Shown here in pieces: positions 58,118 through 64,000 of a stretch of DNA of 64,000 nt. The notes under the pieces were generated by a model. That model ran no database searches. It was not told the origin of the DNA and was given only the letters and a program-made list of their open reading frames with translations. The translations under genes were made by a program, and so were the position numbers. Source of the DNA: 40CM-2-70-7 sp035631315 (GTDB taxonomy: Bacteria > Gemmatimonadota > Gemmatimonadetes > Gemmatimonadales > GWC2-71-9); contig DASQIZ010000035.1 of assembly GCA_035631315.1 (NCBI GenBank), forward strand, positions 17,190 through 81,189. The letters are read 5' to 3'. How positions within the stretch are numbered: the first letter of the stretch is position 1; every line of letters starts with the position of its first letter.

Positions 58118-59758
58118 ATGCGTAGGCTCGTGTCGACGTGCTTGCTCTTGTTTGCAGCGTCGCCGGTCGCAGGCCAGAAGTCGCCTCCACCACTGAACGT
58201 CGATTCCCTCCGAGCGAACTTGTTCGCCCTCGCCGCCGACTCGATGGGCGGCCGGCAGACGGGCTCGATCGGCGACTGGAAAGCACAGGAATGGGTTGCC
58301 GCTGAGCTGAAGGCGGCGGGGTGGCTCCCGGCCGGCGAGAATGGCGGCTACTTCCAGGTGGTTCCCTTCATTCACGTCTCCGTCGATGCCGGGGCATCCC
58401 TCAGCGCGGGCGGCGAGACGTGGACGGTGGGGAAGAATCTGCTGCCCCTGGGTCCCGCCGTGACACACGATTTCGCGGCGGTCCCGACGGTCTACGGGGG
58501 ATCCATTGATCAGCCGGAGACCTGGCCCGATTCCGCCGCGATCGTCGGACGCGTGGTGGTCTTCTCGGTCCCCGATTCGATTGTGAGCTTCCGGCCGATG
58601 TTCGCAACGATCGGGGCGATCGCGGCGCATCCCGGCATGACCCGCGTCGCGGGGATGGCGCTCGCAGGCTTCGATCGAATGCCGCCCGATCTCACACCGC
58701 AGATTCTGGCCGGTCGAGTCACCACGGACACGACGCCGATCACCTCCCCAATCCCGCCCCGATTCCTGATCGCCCCGCGGGCCCTGCCGGCGCTCTTCGG
58801 CTCGAAGCCGAAGCCCGGATCGGTCGGTGCGGCGGTGTCGGGGTCTCTGCGCTGGCTGCGCCAGCCTCTCGATCACCCAGGCCGCAACGTCATCGCCATG
58901 TTGCCGGGGTCGGATCCGGCGCTCAAGGGCGAATACGTGTCCATGAGTGCACACCACGACCACGTGGGGTTCACCCTCGTGCCGGTGGACCACGACTCGG
59001 TGTACGCCTACAACCGGGTGGTGCGGCCGATGGGCGCGGACTCCCCCCAACGCGCGACGACTCCCGCCGAAGCGACCCGCGTGGCGGCGATCCGCGATTC
59101 GCTCAAGAAAGCCGTCGGGGACCGTCCGGACTCGGTCTTCAACGGCGCGGACGACGACGGCTCGGGCACAGTCGGCCTGATGGCGGTGGCGCGTTCATTG
59201 GCCGCGGCGCCCCACCCGCGCCGGTCCATCCTGATCGTCTCCCATGTCGCCGAGGAACGCGGGCTTCTCGGATCGGCGTGGTTCACGGACCACCCGACGG
59301 TCCCGCGCGACTCGATTGTCGGGGAGATCGATATGGACATGGTGGGTCGGGGGAATGCCATCGACTTGCCCAAGGGCGGCCCCGGGTATCTCGAGGTGGT
59401 GGGGGCCAAACGGCTCTCGACCCAATTCGGGGACCTGTTCGAGAAAGTGAACTCGGGTGAGGCCCAGCCCTTCACGTTCAACTATGAGTTCGACGTTCCC
59501 GGGCACCCGCTCCAGTACTACTGCCGGGCCGACCACTACAGCTACGCGCGGTACGGGATCCCGGCGCTGGCGATCTCGCGCGGGGAGCATGCCGACTACC
59601 ATCAGGTGACCGACGAGGCCCAGTACATCGATTACGCCGTGCTGGCCCGGGTCGCGACCCTGGCTCGGGATTTCGCGGTGGCGGTCGCCAACCTGGAGCA
59701 CCGCCCGGTGGTGGATGGACCCAAGCAGACCGACCCGCACGGTCCCTGCCGCCAATAG
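58118..59758 (+). CDS. Secreted M28-family zinc aminopeptidase
   Basis: The 546-residue protein has a signal peptide (MRRLVSTCLLLFAASPVAGQ) and a PA-like insert in its first half. Zinc ligands are in SAHHDHVG, NGADDDGSG, VAEERGLLGS and IDMDMVG, with a last His near GEHADYHQ. M28 enzymes release N-terminal amino acids outside the cytoplasm. GGGAGGGG lies 7 nt before the ATG. Confidence 0.93.
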   Translation: MRRLVSTCLLLFAASPVAGQKSPPPLNVDSLRANLFALAADSMGGRQTGSIGDWKAQEWVAAELKAAGWLPAGENGGYFQVVPFIHVSVDAGASLSAGGETWTVGKNLLPLGPAVTHDFAAVPTVYGGSIDQPETWPDSAAIVGRVVVFSVPDSIVSFRPMFATIGAIAAHPGMTRVAGMALAGFDRMPPDLTPQILAGRVTTDTTPITSPIPPRFLIAPRALPALFGSKPKPGSVGAAVSGSLRWLRQPLDHPGRNVIAMLPGSDPALKGEYVSMSAHHDHVGFTLVPVDHDSVYAYNRVVRPMGADSPQRATTPAEATRVAAIRDSLKKAVGDRPDSVFNGADDDGSGTVGLMAVARSLAAAPHPRRSILIVSHVAEERGLLGSAWFTDHPTVPRDSIVGEIDMDMVGRGNAIDLPKGGPGYLEVVGAKRLSTQFGDLFEKVNSGEAQPFTFNYEFDVPGHPLQYYCRADHYSYARYGIPALAISRGEHADYHQVTDEAQYIDYAVLARVATLARDFAVAVANLEHRPVVDGPKQTDPHGPCRQ

Positions 59759-59779
59759 GGGGTCGCCCAAGCCTTCGTA

Positions 59780-59808
59780 TTGATTGCAGTTAGGCCATTT
59801 GTTACCTT
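59780..59808 (+). promoter_or_regulatory. Promoter of the mre operon
   Basis: TTGATT (59780-59785) and TACCTT (59803-59808) are 17 nt apart. The -10 box touches the hairpin at 59809, so RNA would start inside its 5' arm. Confidence 0.6.
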
Positions 59809-59840
59809 GGGGGCGCTTGAGATAGCGCCCCCTCTTTTTT
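59809..59840 (+). terminator. Intrinsic terminator after the M28 gene
   Basis: GGGGGCGC (59809-59816), 8-nt loop, GCGCCCCC (59825-59832), then TCTTTTTT. It ends the peptidase transcript 20 nt before the mreB start. Confidence 0.9.
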
Positions 59841-59859
59841 CCCTTTGCCCTGACTGCCT

Positions 59860-60903
59860 GTGCCGCTAAGCTGGTCGAACCTAAAATTTGGTGCTTGGAG
59901 CCCCGCGAACGAGATCGCCGTCGATCTCGGCACGGCGAACACGCTCGTGTATGTGCGAGGCGAAGGCATCGTGCTCAACGAGCCCTCGGTGGTCGCGATC
60001 GAGAAAGCGACCGGCAAGATCAAGGGCATCGGACTCGAAGCGAAACGGATGCTCGGGCGCACGCCCGACGGTATTCTCGCGGTGCGTCCGTTGAAGGACG
60101 GCGTCATTGCCGACTTCGACGTCACCGAGAAGATGCTCCGCTTCTTCCTCAAGACCATCATCGACCGCCATCTCTTCCGCGTGAAGCCGAAGGTGATCGT
60201 CTGCGTGCCTTCGGGAATCACCGAAGTGGAGAAGCGCGCGGTGCGGGACTCCGCGCAATCGGCGGGCGCGAAAGAGGTCTACATGGTGGCGGAGCCGATG
60301 GCCGCGGCGATCGGTGTCGGCCTGCCGGTCGAAACGCCCACCGGCAACATGGTGATCGACATCGGCGGCGGCACGACGGAAATCGCGGTCATCGCGTTGT
60401 CCGGCATCGTGTCCGACACGTCGATTCGCACCGGTGGTGACGAGCTGGATCAGGCGATCGTCCAGTTCATGCGGAAGAACTACAATCTCCTGATCGGTGA
60501 GCCGACCGCGGAGCAGATCAAGATCCAGATCGGTTCGGCGGCACCGGTGGGGGAAGAGCGCGAGATGGAAGTGAAGGGGCGCGACCTGGTCTCGGGCATT
60601 CCGAAGATCGTGCGCGTCCACTCGAGCGAGGTGCGCGAGGCCGTGCAGGAGCCCATCCAGCAGATCGTGGATGCGGTGCGGCGCGCGCTGGAAATCACGC
60701 CTCCTGAGCTCGCCTCGGATATCGTCGATCGCGGGATCGTCATGACGGGCGGTGGCGCGTTGATCCGCGGCCTCGACGTACTCCTCCAGCAGGAAACCGG
60801 ACTGCCCATCCATCTGGACGAAGATCCGATGACCTGTGTCGTGCGCGGGACGGGCCGGATCCTGGACGATCCGGAGAAATACCGTAACGTCCTGACCACC
60901 TGA
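59860..60903 (+). CDS. mreB: Rod-shape actin homologue MreB
   Basis: MreB filaments guide lateral wall synthesis. The 347 residues carry the actin-type phosphate loops IAVDLGTANTLVYV and MVIDIGGGTTEIAVIA, and the adenosine motif MTGGGALIRGLD. GTG 59860 gives the usual length; no clear Shine-Dalgarno is seen. It is followed by mreC, mreD and mrdA. Confidence 0.97.
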   Translation: MPLSWSNLKFGAWSPANEIAVDLGTANTLVYVRGEGIVLNEPSVVAIEKATGKIKGIGLEAKRMLGRTPDGILAVRPLKDGVIADFDVTEKMLRFFLKTIIDRHLFRVKPKVIVCVPSGITEVEKRAVRDSAQSAGAKEVYMVAEPMAAAIGVGLPVETPTGNMVIDIGGGTTEIAVIALSGIVSDTSIRTGGDELDQAIVQFMRKNYNLLIGEPTAEQIKIQIGSAAPVGEEREMEVKGRDLVSGIPKIVRVHSSEVREAVQEPIQQIVDAVRRALEITPPELASDIVDRGIVMTGGGALIRGLDVLLQQETGLPIHLDEDPMTCVVRGTGRILDDPEKYRNVLTT

Positions 60904-60910
60904 GGCTGGG

Positions 60911-61765
60911 ATGACGATCGAGGCTGATCGCTACGGATCGCGGGCGGATACGCTCGTGTTCCTGGGATGCCTCGCCCTTTCCATCGTCGCGATGACGGTG
61001 CCCGACTCCATCCGGCGTCCCTTCAGTCAGGCTCTGCGGCAGACCATCCTCGCTCCGCTGCTCGCTCTACAGGAAGAAACCGCGACCCTGAAAACCTCGC
61101 AGGCACACGTGGACGAGATCACGGCGCAACGGGACTCCGCCATGCTCGCCGCGACGTTCCTGCCAGAGCTTCGCAGCGAAAACGCGCGTTTGCGCAGTCT
61201 CCTGGGCCTCGGCCAGCGCCTGCAGACGGGGTACGTCCCGGCGGAAGTGTTGCACGAATCGGGTCCCACCGATCCCCTGACCTTTCTGGTGTCGGCGGGA
61301 CGCACGGACGGGGTGAAGACGCTCGATCCGGTCGTCAGTCCCGAGGGACTGGTGGGTGTGGTTTCCGCGGTGGATGAGCAGACCAGTGTCGTGGCGACCT
61401 GGGCGCACCCGGAGTTCCGCGCCGCGGCCATGGCCGCGGACGGGAGCGTCTACGGCATCGTTGCGCCGCACGGCTCGGAAGGACCCGGCATCTGGCTCCT
61501 CGAGCTGCAGGGTGTCCCCTACCGGTCGGTGGTGCCGGACAGCGCGCTCATCGTGTCGTCGGGATTGGGTGGCGTCATTCCGCGGGGCATTCCGATCGGT
61601 ACCGTGATGGGGCAGGGCGTGGATAACGAACACTGGGAGCGGACCTATCTCCTGCGGCCCGCCGTGCACCCCGCGTCCGTTACGCACGTCATGATCCTGA
61701 CGGGAACGACCAGGGGTGGCGGGAATCTGCGCGAGCTCTTCCAGGATGAGGGGAAGAGCCCATGA
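60911..61765 (+). CDS. mreC: Rod-shape protein MreC
   Basis: The 284-residue protein has one transmembrane helix (TLVFLGCLALSIVAMTV), a coiled coil (about 45-95, with LRSENARLRSLLGL) and a periplasmic beta domain (PVVSPEGLVGVVSAV, SSGLGGVIPRGIPIGTV). It links MreB to PBP2 and RodA. It overlaps mreD by 4 nt (ATGA). Confidence 0.95.
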   Translation: MTIEADRYGSRADTLVFLGCLALSIVAMTVPDSIRRPFSQALRQTILAPLLALQEETATLKTSQAHVDEITAQRDSAMLAATFLPELRSENARLRSLLGLGQRLQTGYVPAEVLHESGPTDPLTFLVSAGRTDGVKTLDPVVSPEGLVGVVSAVDEQTSVVATWAHPEFRAAAMAADGSVYGIVAPHGSEGPGIWLLELQGVPYRSVVPDSALIVSSGLGGVIPRGIPIGTVMGQGVDNEHWERTYLLRPAVHPASVTHVMILTGTTRGGGNLRELFQDEGKSP

Positions 61766-62259
61766 GACGGACCGACAAATACCGCTTCTGGTTCGTGCTC
61801 GCAGGGCTGGTGCTGCTGCACTTTTCGGTACGGAGCCGCCTCGGTGACGATCGCATCGCCCCCGACTTCCTCCTGCTGGCGCTTCTGATGTACACGATCC
61901 GCGCGGCTCCCGGGCCGTCTGCCGGCGCGGGGTTCAGCGTCGGGATCATCCGCGATGCGCTCACGCCCGCATCCTTCGGCGCGAACGCCCTCGCCCACAC
62001 GCTGGTCGGGTATATCTCGTCGTGGTCCAAGGCCGTGTTCTTTGCCGAAAACCTGTTCGTGAACGGCTGCATTTTCTTCGGCGGCACGTGGATTCGAAAC
62101 CTTGTGGTCTCGCTGGCCTCAGGCGAGTTGAAGGGCCAGACGCTCGTCTGGGAGCTCCTCGTGTGGTCTCCGTTGCAGAGCCTCATGACGGCGCTCGTGG
62201 GCGTGCTGGTGCTCATCGTGCTCGGCCGGTGGCTGTCCGTCCGGTTCACTGACGCATGA
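61762..62259 (+). CDS. mreD: Rod-shape protein MreD
   Basis: The 165-residue, mostly hydrophobic protein has about five membrane segments. The pattern RIAPDFLLLALLMYTIRAAP and GFSVGIIRDALTPASFGANAL matches MreD. ATG 61762 overlaps mreC; its TGA overlaps the mrdA start (ATGA). Confidence 0.92.
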   Translation: MRRTDKYRFWFVLAGLVLLHFSVRSRLGDDRIAPDFLLLALLMYTIRAAPGPSAGAGFSVGIIRDALTPASFGANALAHTLVGYISSWSKAVFFAENLFVNGCIFFGGTWIRNLVVSLASGELKGQTLVWELLVWSPLQSLMTALVGVLVLIVLGRWLSVRFTDA

Positions 62260-64000
62260 GCGCGCCGTTTCACCCGTTCACACTCGACCGCCGGTATCGG
62301 CTGGTGCGGTCGCTGGTGCTGGTGGTGTTCGCGGTCCTGATCATCGCCTTCTTCCGCACGCAGATCCTCGGGTACAGCCACTACCGCCTGCAGTCCGAGA
62401 CCAATCGCCTCAAGGAAATCATTCTCCCGGCGCCACGCGGACTGATCCTCGACCGCAACGGCAAGGTGCTGGCCGACAACATTCCCGGGTACACGGTCTC
62501 GCTCTTGCCGGATGACACGGCGAAGCTGCATACCCGGCTCCTCCAGATCGCTCCACTCGCCGACCTCGACTCAGAAGCGATCGCCCGCGTCCTCGAACGG
62601 TTCTCGCGGGCGCCCTATCAGCCGGCGCTGGTCATGGCGAACGCGCCGCCGGATCTCGTGGCACAGCTCGAGGAGCGACGCCTCAACATCCCGGGGCTGT
62701 TCATTCAAGCCGAGCCACGGCGCTACTATCCCGACTCGGGCGCCGCAGCGCATCTCCTCGGCACCGTCGGCGAGGTCACGGAAGACGAGCGGAGTACACC
62801 GCGGTATGCGGGGCTGCGGCTGGGTGCGCTGGTGGGGAAGACGGGGCTCGAGCGCGAATACGATGATTCCCTCCGCGGGCAGGACGGACAGCGCTTCGTC
62901 GAGGTGAGTGCGGTGGGACGCGTGGTGCGGGAAGCAGGCGCGGCGCCGACGCTGCCGCCCGTCCCCGGCGCGACCATCCGCACGACCATCGATCTCGACC
63001 TCCAGCGGTATGTGGCGAAGGTGTTCCCGGCGGGGCAGCGGGGCGCACTGATCGCGATGAACCCCAACACGGGTGAAGTGCTCGCGCTCTACAGCGCACC
63101 GGGATACGACCCCAACGCGTTCGTCGGGGGCATCGATCCGGATACGTGGAAGAAACTCAACGACAATCCGGCGAATCCGTTCTTCGACCGTGCCATCCAG
63201 GCCCGGTATCCCCCCGGATCCACGTGGAAGCTGCTCGTCGCGTCGATCGGCCTGAAGCGCGGCGTCGTCACCATGAACTCGCGGATGCCGATCCCGTGCA
63301 CCGGCGGCCTGCAGTACGGCAACCGGTACTTCCGCTGCTGGGAGCCGCGCGGTCATGGCGACCTCACCCTCTCGCAGGCGATCGCGCAGAGCTGCGACGT
63401 CTACTTCTACCAGCTCGGCCTCAAGCTCGGCCTCACGTCACTGCTCGAAGACGTGAACTCGCTGGGCTTCCGGTCCAGGACGGGGATCGATCTGCCCGGC
63501 GAGATCACGCCCGAATTCCCGAACGGGACTGAGTACTACGACCGCGTGTATGGCCCGCGACATTGGACCTCGGCGGTGACGCTCAACCTCGCCATCGGAC
63601 AGGGTGAGAACGCGCAGAGTCTGATCGACATGGTGCGGCTCTATCAGATGCTCGCGAGTGACGGAAAGTCTCGCGCGCCGTACGTCGTGCATCCGCTGCA
63701 GGCACCCACGGAGGACCTCGATCTCTCCGAAGATCAGATCGAGGGCCTGCGGAAGGCGATGATCGGGGTGGTGGAGCAGGGAACGGCGCGCGCGGCGCGG
63801 TTGGGGGACGTGACGATCGCCGGCAAGACGGGCACGGCCCAGAACCCGCACGGCCCGAATCACGGGTGGTTCATTGCGTTCGCGCCCGCCGAGAAGCCGC
63901 AGATCGTGGTCGGCGCGATCATCGAGTTCGCGCGCGAAGGCCCGTATGTCGCACCACTCGTGACGCGCATGATCGCCCGCTACCTCGGGGTCGACTCCTC
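62256..64000 (+). CDS. mrdA: Penicillin-binding protein 2 (3' end cut by window)
   Basis: This transpeptidase drives cell-wall elongation. The frame is open from ATG 62256 to the window edge (581 codons). A signal anchor (LVRSLVLVVFAVLIIAFF) comes first, then the dimerisation domain with APRGLILDRNGKVLADN. The active-site PPGSTWKLL has its Ser codon at 63219 (residue 322), followed by SCDVYFYQLG (the SxD variant usual for PBP2) and GKTGTAQNPHG near residue 524. rodA would be expected next. Confidence 0.95.
   Translation, partial: MSAPFHPFTLDRRYRLVRSLVLVVFAVLIIAFFRTQILGYSHYRLQSETNRLKEIILPAPRGLILDRNGKVLADNIPGYTVSLLPDDTAKLHTRLLQIAPLADLDSEAIARVLERFSRAPYQPALVMANAPPDLVAQLEERRLNIPGLFIQAEPRRYYPDSGAAAHLLGTVGEVTEDERSTPRYAGLRLGALVGKTGLEREYDDSLRGQDGQRFVEVSAVGRVVREAGAAPTLPPVPGATIRTTIDLDLQRYVAKVFPAGQRGALIAMNPNTGEVLALYSAPGYDPNAFVGGIDPDTWKKLNDNPANPFFDRAIQARYPPGSTWKLLVASIGLKRGVVTMNSRMPIPCTGGLQYGNRYFRCWEPRGHGDLTLSQAIAQSCDVYFYQLGLKLGLTSLLEDVNSLGFRSRTGIDLPGEITPEFPNGTEYYDRVYGPRHWTSAVTLNLAIGQGENAQSLIDMVRLYQMLASDGKSRAPYVVHPLQAPTEDLDLSEDQIEGLRKAMIGVVEQGTARAARLGDVTIAGKTGTAQNPHGPNHGWFIAFAPAEKPQIVVGAIIEFAREGPYVAPLVTRMIARYLGVDS

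Noticed and set aside
63140..63260. Possible frameshift near the PBP2 active site
   Set aside because: On recounting the bases the frame from ATG 62256 runs straight through the STWK Ser codon at 63219, so the gene is intact.

Overview
The window is 64 kb of GC-rich bacterial chromosome made almost entirely of conserved core operons. It looks like a member of the Gemmatimonadota or a close relative. That placement is an inference from gene order (infC-rpmI-rplT-pheST-zapA-rny-folD-xseAB-ispA-dxs-nadK-recN; rplM-rpsI-rpsB-tsf-pyrH-frr-uppS-cdsA-dxr-rseP; rpsO-pnp-M16 protease; mreBCD-mrdA), a serine/threonine kinase with a TolB/FlgO-like domain and TPR-like tail, short EF-Ts, didermic envelope genes (FadL-type barrel, lipoproteins) and MEP-pathway isoprenoid genes. 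I see no insertion sequence, prophage, CRISPR array, rRNA or obvious pseudogene. One tRNA gene (Leu, UAA) is present. Both window ends cut genes: a DnaQ-type exonuclease on the left and PBP2 (mrdA) on the right.

Layout. 1-16 kb: exonuclease and metallo-beta-lactamase-fold hydrolase, then a translation, cell-division, RNA-decay, folate and isoprenoid operon ending in recN. 16-20 kb (minus strand): a three-gene outer-membrane operon (FadL family, SGNH lipoprotein esterase, beta-barrel protein) with a clear promoter. 20-26 kb: the least conserved stretch, with a galactokinase-type GHMP kinase, small membrane and secreted proteins, tRNA-Leu, GNAT, DoxX, a DUF4097-type protein and a lone CheY-like receiver. 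26-34 kb: tyrA, a large Ser/Thr kinase, a lipoprotein, aroA, cmk, rpsA. 35-40.7 kb: an acyl-CoA carboxylase cluster (carboxyltransferase, biotin carboxylase, biotin carrier) that also holds a secreted TPR-like protein and an RlmD-type rRNA methyltransferase. 40.7-49 kb: ribosomal proteins through rseP. 49-56 kb: second kinase, rpsO, pnp, M16 protease, alanine dehydrogenase, dUTPase, polysaccharide deacetylase. 56-58 kb (minus): dicluster ferredoxin, geranylgeranyl-reductase-family flavoprotein and a membrane protein. 58-64 kb: M28 peptidase, mreBCD-mrdA.

Genes are tightly packed. Many start codons overlap the previous stop (GTGA, ATGA, TGATG), which implies translational coupling. Isoprenoid functions recur (dxs, ispA, dxr, uppS, geranylgeranyl reductase) and link to wall synthesis (uppS, mreBCD, mrdA) and probably to quinone or lipid tails.

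The main unexplained structure is a dispersed family of short arrays with a strict 7-nt (sometimes 8-nt) period. There are nine loci, several inside essential genes (pheT, recN, aroA twice, accC), and three are paired as long inverted repeats. Other points are a structured infC leader with a terminator hairpin whose 5' arm can pair with an upstream loop, plus an apparent CTG start for infC; a set of genes with a TANNNT box 6-9 nt before a start codon that lacks a Shine-Dalgarno sequence, which looks like leaderless transcription; and strong sigma70-type promoters of the form TTGACA-N17-TANNNT.
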